Assembly (NCBI GenBank): GCA_964458015.1
Contig: CAYWGR010000028.1
Coordinates: 1-39,705 of the forward strand
Source of the DNA: CAYWGR01 sp964458015
GTDB lineage: Bacteria; Planctomycetota; Planctomycetia; Pirellulales; Thermoguttaceae
Reading direction: 5' to 3'
Length of the DNA stretch: 39,705 bases
The first letter of the stretch is position 1. Each line of letters starts with the position of its first letter. The notes under the pieces were generated by a model. The model made no database searches, was not told the origin of the DNA, and saw only the letters and a list, made by a program, of their open reading frames with translations. Below are positions 25,830 to 34,600 of the stretch, piece after piece. The translations under genes and the position numbers were made by a program.

Positions 25830-27083
25830 ATGCCGATGGACCTCGCTCCGATTACAATGGAAACTATGCCGGCCAGTTCGCCAATGGTCGCGCCGGCTGT
25901 TTCCATTTTGAAGAGCGCGGGCATGATCGGACCGAAACGCATTGCATTGTTGATGAGCCAGGACGCCGGTTTTCATCGGCAGGCCTTGTTGGGCATTCGC
26001 GCGTATGCAAGCCAAAGCAAGCGGTGGCTGTTCCACAATGCGCCGCCGACGCATGTTTCGCTTCGGCCGCTTCTGGAATGGAATCCGCATGGAATTATCG
26101 CCCATCTTGATGATATGAAGTTGGCGCGAGAGATTTTGAAGCTGCGCAAGCCGGTGATTGATACGGCTTGCGTGCTTAAGGAGTTGGGGCCGCCGATCGT
26201 GGATGTCGATCATACGATTGTGGGCCGGATGGCGGCCGAACATTTTTTGGCGCGGGGTTATCAGCATTTTGGCTATTTCGGCAGCGGGCGAGCACGTTAT
26301 GCACTGTTGCGTCATGCCAGTTATTGCCAGGCGATCGAGCAGGCGGGCTTCCAGGTGCGCTCGTGCTACATGGAATATCTGCCGCGACTGCCCGAGCGAA
26401 CGAGTTGGAAGAGCGTGAACGCGCAGGTGCGGAAGTGGCTTCGCGAATTGCCGAAGCCGGCGGCGGTGTTGGCCGACCATGACGTGCCGGCGCACGATTT
26501 GGCCAATATGTGTCAATTGCTGGGGCTGCGCGTGCCAAACGACGTGGCGATTTTGGGCGTCGACAACGACGAGGTGGAGTGTTTGCTGGCGTTTCCGCCG
26601 TTGTCGAGCGTTGCGATTCCGGCCGAGCGGATCGGCTTCGAGGCGGCGAAACTGCTCGATCGTTTGATGTCGGGCGGGAAAACGCCGGCGGAGCCTCGCT
26701 ATTTGCCGCCGATGCATATCGTGACGCGGCAATCGACCAGCATGTTCGCCGTCGATGATCCGGACGTGTCGGCGGCATTGCTTTATATTCGCAACCATCT
26801 GGGCGAGCCGCTCAATGTCGGCACGTTGACGACCGAATTGGTTGTTTCCCGCCGGGCTTTGGAACGGAAATTCCGGGCACTTTTGGGCCGTTCGGTGTTG
26901 GATGAGATTCATCGCGCCAGGATCGAGCAAGCGAGGGAACTGTTGACCACGAATCTTCAGGTGGCCCAAGTGGCGCGGCAAACGGGCTTTACGAGCCCCC
27001 AGCTTTTTGCGACGGTCTTTCGTCGCCTGACCGGCGTTTCTCCACGCCAGTATCGCCGCGAGAACAAAGTGCGGAATTCGTGA
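25830..27083 (+). CDS. XylR-like AraC-family regulator, second copy
   Basis: A 417-residue regulator of the same architecture as 6655-7836: a LacI-like ligand domain (RIALLMSQDAGFHRQALLGIRAYA; ILGVDNDEVECLLAFPPLSSVAIP) followed by an AraC helix-turn-helix pair (VSRRALERKFRALLGRSVLDEIHRARIEQARELL; VARQTGFTSPQLFATVFRRLTGVSPRQYR). The two proteins are paralogues, divergent enough to bind different sugars. The start is unclear: ATG 25830 adds about 30 poorly conserved residues (MPMDLAPITMETMPASSP) without a good ribosome site, and Met32 (position 25923) lies just before the conserved domain. It may control the isomerase/aminotransferase genes upstream or the sugar hydrolases downstream. Confidence 0.87.
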   Translation: MPMDLAPITMETMPASSPMVAPAVSILKSAGMIGPKRIALLMSQDAGFHRQALLGIRAYASQSKRWLFHNAPPTHVSLRPLLEWNPHGIIAHLDDMKLAREILKLRKPVIDTACVLKELGPPIVDVDHTIVGRMAAEHFLARGYQHFGYFGSGRARYALLRHASYCQAIEQAGFQVRSCYMEYLPRLPERTSWKSVNAQVRKWLRELPKPAAVLADHDVPAHDLANMCQLLGLRVPNDVAILGVDNDEVECLLAFPPLSSVAIPAERIGFEAAKLLDRLMSGGKTPAEPRYLPPMHIVTRQSTSMFAVDDPDVSAALLYIRNHLGEPLNVGTLTTELVVSRRALERKFRALLGRSVLDEIHRARIEQARELLTTNLQVAQVARQTGFTSPQLFATVFRRLTGVSPRQYRRENKVRNS

Positions 27084-27296
27084 TTGTGTGGGTTTTTGTA
27101 TTTCGCGGTGGAAAACGAGATTCTTTTCCGTTTGATGCGAAAATCTCGGGAAAACAAGGTTCCTCTGCGCCTTGGCTATGCTCTGCCGATTGAAGAGTGA
27201 TTTTGCAGGTGCGCAAAACCTGCTAAGAAAGCCGCAAAACCATACATAAGAAGCCTTGATTTCCTGGACATGACCCCTGGGCTGGAATTACTATGA

Positions 27297-27380
27297 ATTT
27301 ATGTGAAAAGGGCTCACCGGCGTACAGTGAGACGCGAGGGGAATACAGGCCGAACGATTCTTTTCTCAGGAGGCATTGTA
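27297..27380 (+). promoter_or_regulatory. 84-nt leader of the first tandem PEP-CTERM gene
   Basis: From ATTTATGTGAAA to the start codon this leader is 84 nt long and closely matches the leader at 28117-28200, which has the same length. It holds the inverted repeat CTCACCG-gcgta-CAGTGAG (one mismatch here, perfect in the other copy) and ends TTTTCTCAGGAGGCATTGTA with a strong ribosome site. The likely promoter lies upstream; no clear -10/-35 was chosen. Confidence 0.5.
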
Positions 27381-28076
27381 ATGACGCGATGGATGTTGTG
27401 TGGAGCGGCTTTAGTGATGGCATTGGCCCAGGCGGCGAGGGCCACGCCGATTACGGTGGCTAATGCGGATTTCGAAGATCCTGTATTAGCGGCTGGCACG
27501 TACTTCCAGATTACATCTGGAAATGTGCCGAACTGGAGTGCCAATGACCCTAACATCTATGTGCTGAAAGGAGCGGAATTTGGGTTAGGCGCAACAGCAT
27601 CGAACGTTGCTTTTTTGGAACCCAATGCCAACTCTAGTATAGCCACGCAAATTGTCTATCAGGTTTTGGGAGAAACAGTCAGAGCCGGCACGTACAAGCT
27701 CACGGTTGATGCCGGTCATTCCACGAGCTATGGCAGCGTGGACGTGCCCACGGACGCGATCATTGGTTTTGGTCATTTCAACCCCGATACCTCCAGCTAT
27801 GCCGAGTTGCAGGTTGATACCGTGGCTAGCTCTTCGATGCCGAATGGTTCACTTAGCAGCATCAGTATGACGATGAACATCTCGTCCGGATCTCAGTATT
27901 TGGGGGAGAACCTTGTCGTGGTGTTGGCTTCGCCCTATCAGTCGGCCGGAATGTGCAATGTCAGTTTCGACAACGTCAGAGTTGACTATGTGGGTATCCC
28001 CGAACCTTCTTCGCTTGCCTTAGTAGCGGCAGGTATTGCCGGTTTGCTTTGCTATGCGTGGAGGAAGAGGAGGTAG
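27381..28076 (+). CDS. PEP-CTERM surface protein, tandem copy 1
   Basis: A 231-residue exported protein. Signal peptide MTRWMLCGAALVMALAQAARA, then a single predicted beta-rich domain starting TVANADFEDPVLAAGT ... VPNW, the 'N.GFE.P....W' opening seen in carbohydrate-binding-like jelly rolls. The sorting tail is IPEPSSLALVAAGIAGLLCYAWRKRR. AGGAGG at 27368-27373 is 7 nt from ATG 27381; the frame is open further upstream but that part is leader. Related to the next two genes, sharing leader and signal peptide with the second. Role unknown; probably a cell-surface or matrix component. Confidence 0.85.
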   Translation: MTRWMLCGAALVMALAQAARATPITVANADFEDPVLAAGTYFQITSGNVPNWSANDPNIYVLKGAEFGLGATASNVAFLEPNANSSIATQIVYQVLGETVRAGTYKLTVDAGHSTSYGSVDVPTDAIIGFGHFNPDTSSYAELQVDTVASSSMPNGSLSSISMTMNISSGSQYLGENLVVVLASPYQSAGMCNVSFDNVRVDYVGIPEPSSLALVAAGIAGLLCYAWRKRR

Positions 28077-28083
28077 TGGGGTT

Positions 28084-28106
28084 GGTGCGTTGCGGACGCA
28101 CCCTAC
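28084..28106 (+). repeat. GGTGCGTT-palindrome (REP-like), single copy
   Basis: Same 23-bp element as at 20111-20274, here with one stem change (GGTGCGTT). It sits 8 bp after the first tandem PEP-CTERM stop, where it could act as a transcript 3' end. Confidence 0.75.
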
Positions 28107-28116
28107 GGGATTGTGG

Positions 28117-28200
28117 ATTTATGTGAAAGGGGCTCACTGGCGTACAGTGAGACACAAGGAGAAGGCAGGCCGAACGTTTCTTTTCTCAGGAGACATTGTT
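28117..28200 (+). promoter_or_regulatory. 84-nt leader of the second tandem PEP-CTERM gene
   Basis: Counterpart of 27297-27380, same length and mostly identical. The hairpin CTCACTG-gcgta-CAGTGAG is perfect here. The leader ends TTTTCTCAGGAGACATTGTT before ATG. Confidence 0.5.
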
Positions 28201-28904
28201 ATGACACGATGGATGTTGTGTGGAGCGGCGTTGACGATAGCTCTGGCCCAAGTGGTGAGGGCGACACCGATTGTGGTGAATCCGGGTTTTGAGAGCCCTG
28301 GGGGGATTGGAGAGGGCGTATCCTCGTATACCTATCCTTTCCACGACCCTGGCGTGACGGTGGAGGGATGGACGTTCGCGGCATCGGAAGGCGGCATACC
28401 GGACGGAAGTTATGACGGTCTCAGCAGGCCTGGCCTTGCCGGCTCCTTTACAACACTTACAGGATACGAAGGCAACCAAGTTGCTTTCCTCGAGGTTTTG
28501 GGATCTTTTTCGCAAGAGATCGGCGGGTTCAATGCGGGCACGTTTACCGTAAGTTTTCTTGCCGGGGGGCGCTACTATTACGCCGACGGCGTTTATCACC
28601 GCAATTTGGCGCCAATGCGATCCAGGTGAAGTTGGATGACACGATTTTAACGTTTGGAACCGGCAATGCCGAAACAGTAACGCCAACGGATGGGGTGATG
28701 AGTTCATACACCAGCAATGCCATCAACATCGTAGCCGGCTCCCACAGGCTTACCTTTAGCGGCATGGATCATGCCGACCACACGTCGTTGATCGACAGTA
28801 TCAGCATCGGCGGCACATCGACAATACCCGAACCATCGACGCTTATTCTTTCAGTAATTGGTGTCGCGGGTTTGATTTGTTATGCGTGGAGGAAGAGGAA
28901 TTAG
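28201..28904 (+). pseudogene. PEP-CTERM surface protein, tandem copy 2, frameshifted
   Basis: Starts MTRWMLCGAALTIALAQVVRATPIVVNPGFESP, almost the same signal as copy 1. The frame ends early at TGA 28627-28629 after NLAPMRSR. The +2 frame then continues from about 28611 as ANAIQVKLDDTILTFG to a complete sorting tail IPEPSTLILSVIGVAGLICYAWRKRN at 28904. Adding one G near 28608-28610 restores NLGANAIQVKLDDTILTFG, which aligns with FGPNGIKATINGTELTFG of copy 3. So one base is missing in a short G run. Either the gene is recently broken or the assembly has an error. Confidence 0.8.
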
Positions 28905-28924
28905 ATTTCGGGATTGAAGAAGGT

Positions 28925-28991
28925 GGTGCGTCGCGGACGCACCCTACGGCAGCAGGAGAGAAGAGGGTGGTGCGTCGCGGACGCACCCTAC
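28925..28991 (+). repeat. Two GGTGCGTCGCGGACGCACC palindromes
   Basis: Copies at 28925-28947 and 28969-28991, both perfect and both followed by CTACGGCAG, so a 44-bp segment has been duplicated. They lie between tandem PEP-CTERM genes 2 and 3. Confidence 0.85.
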
Positions 28992-29031
28992 GGCAGTTTA
29001 ATTAAGGATACTTTTCTCGGGAGGTTGTGCT

Positions 29032-29751
29032 ATGTCACGTTTCATGTTGTTGGCGATGCTGTTGACGGTTGCGTTAGTTCAGGCGGCGGGGGCCACGACG
29101 ATTTCGATTTCCGTGGCGAATTCCGGCTTCGAAGATTATCTGATCGTGGGGACTAATCCGAATAGTGTTGTGAATTTTGGGAATGCCGTTCCTTGTCAGT
29201 ATTCAGCTACGTTTGGCAATACTCATGATTTTGGTGCGTTGCCGACCGGCATTGGTTGGACCTTCGGTGATTCTACGAATCCCTCTTTTAATGGTTTGAT
29301 CCGAGATGGCGGTTGGGGAGATGCGGCCTATGCTGGTTCGCAAATGGCATTCTTTGAAGGAACGGGTTCCATTTCTCAGGCATTGAGCGGTTTTCACACG
29401 GGCACGGCGACCGTAAGCTTCTATGCCGCCGGGCGGTCGAACTTCGGCCCGAACGGAATTAAGGCGACAATCAACGGCACCGAATTAACGTTTGGCGAAA
29501 GCACCACGATTACACCGACCAACAGCGTGTGGGCGTTGTATACCAGCAATGAATTCAATGTGACCTCAGGTGTCGATTACACCTTGACCATTTTGGGCAC
29601 GATTCCTTTTAGCGCTGGAACAGACATGAGTTCGTATGTTGACAATGTCAGCGTATCCAACACTTACACTATCCCCGAGCCCTCGGCGGTCATTCTTTTT
29701 GTCACGGGTCTGGTTGGAATGTTGGCCTACGCTTGGCGGAAGCAAAAGTGA
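29032..29751 (+). CDS. PEP-CTERM surface protein, tandem copy 3
   Basis: A 239-residue exported protein with signal MSRFMLLAMLLTVALVQAAGA, a beta-rich domain beginning SVANSGFEDYLIVG and containing TGIGWTFGDSTNP and SQMAFFEGTGSISQALSGF, and the tail IPEPSAVILFVTGLVGMLAYAWRKQK. It is most similar to the frameshifted copy 2. GGGAGG lies about 8 nt before the ATG. The stop codon is followed at once by the structured leader of a DUF1559 gene, matching the arrangement at 19123/19033, so the two genes are probably cotranscribed. Confidence 0.85.
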   Translation: MSRFMLLAMLLTVALVQAAGATTISISVANSGFEDYLIVGTNPNSVVNFGNAVPCQYSATFGNTHDFGALPTGIGWTFGDSTNPSFNGLIRDGGWGDAAYAGSQMAFFEGTGSISQALSGFHTGTATVSFYAAGRSNFGPNGIKATINGTELTFGESTTITPTNSVWALYTSNEFNVTSGVDYTLTILGTIPFSAGTDMSSYVDNVSVSNTYTIPEPSAVILFVTGLVGMLAYAWRKQK

Positions 29752-29869
29752 ACATCTAGGATATTGGATGGTGGATGGCGGATGTACGCATAACGCTGCA
29801 TCCCCATCCGCCCGTCCTTCATACTTAAGGAGAGATGTTGTATGTCTGCAAATCCACCATCCAAAATCC
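29752..29869 (+). promoter_or_regulatory. Conserved structured leader between PEP-CTERM and DUF1559 genes, copy 2
   Basis: Matches the leader at 19034-19122. GGATATTGGATGGTGGAT (29759-29776) is complementary at 17 of 18 positions to 29852-29869 inside the DUF1559 coding start. Between the arms lie the hairpin GGATGTACG-CATAA-CG(c)TGCATCC (29780-29803, one bulge), the ribosome site AAGGAGAG (29827-29834) and ATG 29842. The arms are heptamer-type repeats. A role in translational control is inferred. Confidence 0.6.
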
Positions 29870-30888
29870 ACCATCTCAAATCCGCATTTACCTTGGTCGA
29901 ACTCCTGGTTGTCATCACGATCATTGGCATTCTTATCTCGCTCTTGCTCCCGGCGGTACAGGCGGCACGCGAAGCGGCGCGGCGGATGCAATGCTGCAAC
30001 AACTTGAAGCAACTGGGGCTGGCGGTGTTGAATTATGAGAATGCGAAGAAGGTGTTTCCTCCGGGGGCGTTCTTTGGGGATACATCGAGTCCGGGCGGAT
30101 ATGACCAGGCGACGCAACCGATGAAGGGATCGATTTTCGTGCATTTGCTGCCTTTTATCGAGCAGCAGGCGATGTATGATGCGTTTGATTTTTCGCAGAT
30201 TAATATCACCGGGCAGAAGTTGCCGGGCAGCACGGTGGAGATTCGGAGTATTGTTATTGCCTGTTACGTTTGTCCGAGCGACGGTCACCCGGCGACGCAA
30301 GAACAACCGGCGGCCGACGGATGGTGGATTGGCGCTGGAAGGACGGTGGCTTTGCACAATTATGCGGCGTCGGCGGGGCCGAATACCGTGGCGGATAATG
30401 GTTCGTGCAGTTGTTCGCTGAACTTCGGCAAGGAAAGCGGCGGCACGCCAATGACATTCACCGGTTATGCCTTGGGGAGCTATTATACGCCGGGCAAAAC
30501 GGCGGGGCCGTTTGACCGCATGAGCCAGTGCAAGACGGTGGCCGACATACGCGATGGGTTGTCGAACACGATCTTCTTTGGCGAGATTCAACCATTGTCT
30601 TCATTGCATGGACAACGCGGTTGGGAGGATTCGTGCAACGGCAGCGGATTTATTTCGACGATTATCCCGATTAATTATGATACCTCCAATCGTGAAGCGG
30701 GCGGGGATAACTGCAACCGGTATTGTAATTGGAACACGGAGCTTGGCTTCAAGTCGGCCCATCCGGGCGGCTCGAACTTTGCCTTCGGCGACGGATCGGT
30801 GCATAAGATTCCGCAGTCGATCGACCATCAGACGTATCAATACCTTGGAGGACGGGCGGATGGCCATCCGGTTAATGTGGACTTCTGA
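29842..30888 (+). CDS. Prepilin-type DUF1559 / H-X9-DG protein, copy 2
   Basis: A 348-residue paralogue of the 18026-19033 protein. N-terminus MSANPPSKIHHLKSAF-TLVELLVVITIIGIL is a prepilin-like signal with Ala before Phe, followed by ARRMQCCNNLKQLGLAVLNYENAKKVFPPGAFF. The C-terminal H-PGGSNFAFG-DG matches H-X9-DG, then YLGGRADGHPV. AAGGAGAG stands 7 nt before ATG 29842. The N-terminal NPPSKIHHLKS comes from heptamer units (ATCCACC ATCCAAA ATCCACC ATCTCAA). It follows PEP-CTERM copy 3 and precedes a small carboxypeptidase-regulatory-like lipoprotein, a frequent neighbour of DUF1559 genes in planctomycetes. Confidence 0.92.
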   Translation: MSANPPSKIHHLKSAFTLVELLVVITIIGILISLLLPAVQAAREAARRMQCCNNLKQLGLAVLNYENAKKVFPPGAFFGDTSSPGGYDQATQPMKGSIFVHLLPFIEQQAMYDAFDFSQINITGQKLPGSTVEIRSIVIACYVCPSDGHPATQEQPAADGWWIGAGRTVALHNYAASAGPNTVADNGSCSCSLNFGKESGGTPMTFTGYALGSYYTPGKTAGPFDRMSQCKTVADIRDGLSNTIFFGEIQPLSSLHGQRGWEDSCNGSGFISTIIPINYDTSNREAGGDNCNRYCNWNTELGFKSAHPGGSNFAFGDGSVHKIPQSIDHQTYQYLGGRADGHPVNVDF

Positions 30889-31106
30889 GCATCACTACGA
30901 CATATAGGAGCGTATGATAATTGCCAAGGGGTTCATCGCTGGAGATGGAGAGTTTCGGCCGTCCCTACGGGACTTGATATGGTGGAAAAATAGTTTTCCC
31001 AGCAGTGAACTGCTGGGCTAGTGTCAGATGTCCCTACGGGACGAAAACAGGTGTCCATTTGGGACACACAGGAGATCTGCAAAGTTCCTCGGAATGAGAA
31101 GCAACG
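30889..31106. repeat. Mosaic of small palindromes between DUF1559 and lipoprotein genes
   Basis: GTCCCTACGGGAC occurs twice (30961-30973 and 31030-31042). Between them CCCAGCAG-tgaa-CTGCTGGG (30998-31017) is a perfect 8-bp hairpin with a 4-nt loop, and GTGTCC-atttg-GGACAC follows near 31051-31067. No gene is seen. Each is a plausible dispersed palindrome; the CCCAGCAG hairpin lacks a T-tract. Confidence 0.6.
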
Positions 31107-31541
31107 ATGAATTACATGGCCAGGCATTTGGGAAATCTCACTAGTATTCTGATATTTGCCCTTTTGGCCGGCTGCGGGGGCGGGCCGAAACCGTTGCCGG
31201 TATCGGGCGTCGTGACGCTTGACGGTCAACCGGTGGCGGATGCCGGGGTAATGTTTTGTCCTACGGAAAATGGCCCGATGGCAACGGGCACAACCGATGC
31301 GAATGGAAAATTTCAGTTAAAGACGACGAATTCACGGGGCGCAATGCCCGGCCAATATCGTGTGGCGATTTCCAAAAAAGAAGAATCTGGCCCGAAGAGT
31401 AAATCGGGCATGATCGATCCTCGGCTGATTAAGGTAAAATGGATCATCCCGCAGAAATACAGCAATCCTGAGAGTTCGGGCTTGAAGGCTGAAGTCAGCC
31501 CCGGCCAGATCGCATTTACATTTACGTTAGTCTCGCAATAG
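31107..31541 (+). CDS. Small lipoprotein with carboxypeptidase-regulatory/transthyretin-like fold
   Basis: A 144-residue predicted lipoprotein; LTSILIFALLAGC gives acylated Cys23. The mature part starts PLPVSGVVTLDGQPVADAGVMFCP, then TGTTDANGKFQLKT and MPGQYRVAISKKE, the pattern of the small beta-sandwich 'regulatory-like' domain common in planctomycete secreted proteins. Genes of this type often stand beside DUF1559 genes, as here. The ribosome site is weak; ATG 31116 is an alternative start three codons in. Function unknown. Confidence 0.82.
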   Translation: MNYMARHLGNLTSILIFALLAGCGGGPKPLPVSGVVTLDGQPVADAGVMFCPTENGPMATGTTDANGKFQLKTTNSRGAMPGQYRVAISKKEESGPKSKSGMIDPRLIKVKWIIPQKYSNPESSGLKAEVSPGQIAFTFTLVSQ

Positions 31542-31607
31542 ATTGCCGATTGCATTTATTGCGTGCCCGCCTACCAACATTCCCACCACGGTAAGATAGT
31601 ATTGAAT

Positions 31608-34600
31608 ATGGCTTATACCAGATACACTATCGGCTTTTTGGTTGCGATTCTTGCCGCGACGTCGTGGCTGGCGGGCGAGGAAAAGAAGGATCGCGAAGCA
31701 ACCGCGGCGGTTGTTCATGCCGCCGTGCGATCCGATCTGCGGCCGACGTTGAGCCTTGACGGCTCTTGGGAATTTTGCACGGATCCGAAGCTGGAAGGCG
31801 AATCGCAAGCGTGGTTTCAGCAGGGGAAGCCCTTGCCGAACGCCCGGCAGCTTCAGGTGCCAGGCTGTTGGGAGGCGCAGGGCATTGGCGAGCCGGCCCT
31901 GAGCCAGGCTGGCAACAAGTTGGTGTATGAGCCGGTCAATGTGAAGCTGAAACATGCTTACATGGGCGCGGCGTGGTATAAGAAGGAATTCGTCGTTCCG
32001 CAAGATTGGGCCGGCAAGCAGATTTGGTTGAAGATCGGCGGGGTAAACTCGCAGGGCTGGTTCTGGGTGAACGGCCACTATGTCGGCCGCGACTGGAGCT
32101 ACTGTGGCGCTAGGAAGTACAATGTGACCGATTTGGTAACGCCGGGCCAAAAGGCGACGATGGCCGTGTTAGCGCGGAACGATGTGCCGAGCCGCCGGGG
32201 TGAGTCGAATTGCGTGCGGATGTACGGCGGGGTGTTTCGGAGCGTGGAACTGGAAGCGACGCCGGCCGTTGCGATTGACAACGCTTATGTGGAACCTTTG
32301 TTCGATCAGAAAAAGGCCAGAGTGCATGTGATGCTTCGCAATGCGGCGTCGGTTGTTTCCGGCGACAAATTCGTGTTACAGGTGAAGATTGCTGCGGTTT
32401 CTGACGGCCAAGCTGCCGGTGAGGCGGCTGCGACTGTAGCATTTTCGGAGGGCCGCACGGCAGAGCTGACTGTGGACGTAGGCCTCGATTCGTTCAAACC
32501 CTGGTCGCCTGAAAGCCCCACGCTTTATCGGGCCGAGATGGTGTTGAAGCAGGGCGAGAAGCCGATCGACGGTTGGGTCGAGCGGTTCGGGATGAAGAAG
32601 TTCGAGGTGCGGGGCGGCGATTATTATTTGAACAACGTGCGTTATTATCTGCGGAACTGCGGCGATGACCACGTGTATCCGGAGACGGTTTGCTCGCCGG
32701 CCTCGCGCGAGGAACACGTCAAGCATCTGCGAATGATGAAGGACTACGGTTTCAACTACATTCGGTTGCATACGCATTGCGAAGTGCCCGAGTATTTTGA
32801 GGCGGCCGATGAGGTTGGGTTGTTGGTGCAGCCGGAATTGCCGTATTACGGGAAATTTAACGAGCAACGGCCGTATTCGCATTTGTCGGGCGCGCCGCTG
32901 ACGCCGAAAGAGGATTTGCGGGAGTTGGTCGCTCACATGCGGCGTTACACGTCGTTGGCGATCTACTGCGGCGGCAATGAGGGGCATAGCCCGACGCCGT
33001 TGAATCAGGAGCTTTATAAGCTGGCCAAATCGCTCGATCCGTCGCGGCCTTGGCTGAACATGGACGGGGCGCAGAATAACACGAAGGAAAATTCGGAGGT
33101 AAATCACGGGGGCTATGGTTGGGAGTATGCGCCATTGAAGGAAAATACTTGGCCCTTCGTGCGCCATGAATACATGAGCTTCGGCATCAACGAGGATCCT
33201 CGGTTGGAAGCGAAGTATTCGGGGGCCTTTGCGCCGAATATGAAGCTTCAGGACACGAAACGCATGGTGACGGAGCAATTGGGGCTCGATTGGCATTGGG
33301 CCGAGGCTTGTCTCGATGCGGGGCATCGTTTGCAGGGCATCTGGCACAAGATCGGGCTTGAAGCGGCGCGTATCGATCCGTTTTTGGATGGTTTTAGCTG
33401 CTGGCTGATGGTCGATCTTTCACCCAGCACGCAGTGCGGCGTGTTGGATATGTTCTGGGGCAAAAAATGGAGCACGCCGGAGTATTTCCGCCAGTTCAAC
33501 GCTCCGACGGTAGTTTTGGCGAAGACGGTGAGTGCCGCATCGCCGGAAATGTTGGGGCTAAACCCGGCGACGTTGATTTATACTGCGGGCGATGCGTTGG
33601 AGTTGGATTGGGTTGTTTCGCATTTCCAGCCGGAACCACTGAAAAACGCGACGCTTGCTTGGCGCATCGTAGACGGCGGAAAAACGTTGGCCGAGGGCAA
33701 GATCGAGAAAATCGACGTGGCGGCGGGAACGGTTCCGACGGTAGGACGCAGTCGGATTACCATGCCGAGCGTCGGCAAGGCGGTTCAGTGTCGGTTCGTT
33801 GTGGAACTTGATGCGGCAAAGTCACAAAATTCTTGGGATCTGTGGATATTTCCGAAATTCACGCCGAAGCCGGAGAGCGGAAAAGGGATGGCGGCGTCGG
33901 CGGGCGTGTTTGATCTGCTAATGCCGCGTTATCCCGGACTGGCGAAGCTTGGCACGGCGGAAGGCAATGCGGCCGCGATTGTGGTGGCTCGCGATTTCTG
34001 CGAAGCGGGCGTGTTGGATGCTTTGAGGCAGGGCAAGAGCGTCGTTTGCTTGTATTTGCCGGGCTACAATTTGCTTCGGCCGGGCACGGGATTGGCTGCT
34101 TGGCAAATCAGCAATCAGACAGGCACCGCCATTGCCGCGCATCCGGCGTTTGGCGATTTTCCGAATCGCGGCTATCTCGATCAGGGATGGTTCCGATTGG
34201 TCGATAAGGCCGAGAAGCTGGATCCGGGGCATAAATTCCGCACGGTCGAGCCGCTGATGATCGGCATCGGACGCGAAACCGGCTACGCTTTCGGCACACT
34301 GGGGTATCCGTTGGGATTCAACTTGTATGCGTTTCAGGCACGTGCCGGGCAAGGGAAACTGCTGGCTACGGGGTTGAATCTTGGGAATGATACGCCCGAG
34401 GCACGTTATCTCTTGGATCAGTTTATTCGTTATGCAAGGTCGGAGAAATTCAACCCGCAAGGAACGTTTGACTTAGCCCAACTCGAACAGCAGGCGAAAC
34501 AGATTCGCGAATTCCGTGAAAGCCTTAATGGTTGGGCAACCACCGTGCAAGCTAGCGAAAAGACAGACTGGTACTCCTTCCTAGGCACGGCGCCGATGTG

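Noticed and set aside
27205..27223. GCAGGT-gcgcaaa-ACCTGC hairpin as terminator of the second XylR-like gene
   Set aside because: The stem has only 6 bp, there is no T-tract, and it lies more than 120 bp after the stop codon.
28626..28629. GTGA overlap between the two halves of PEP-CTERM copy 2 as a sign of two coupled genes
   Set aside because: The second half lacks a ribosome site and signal peptide and aligns as the direct continuation of the first, so a frameshift explains it better.
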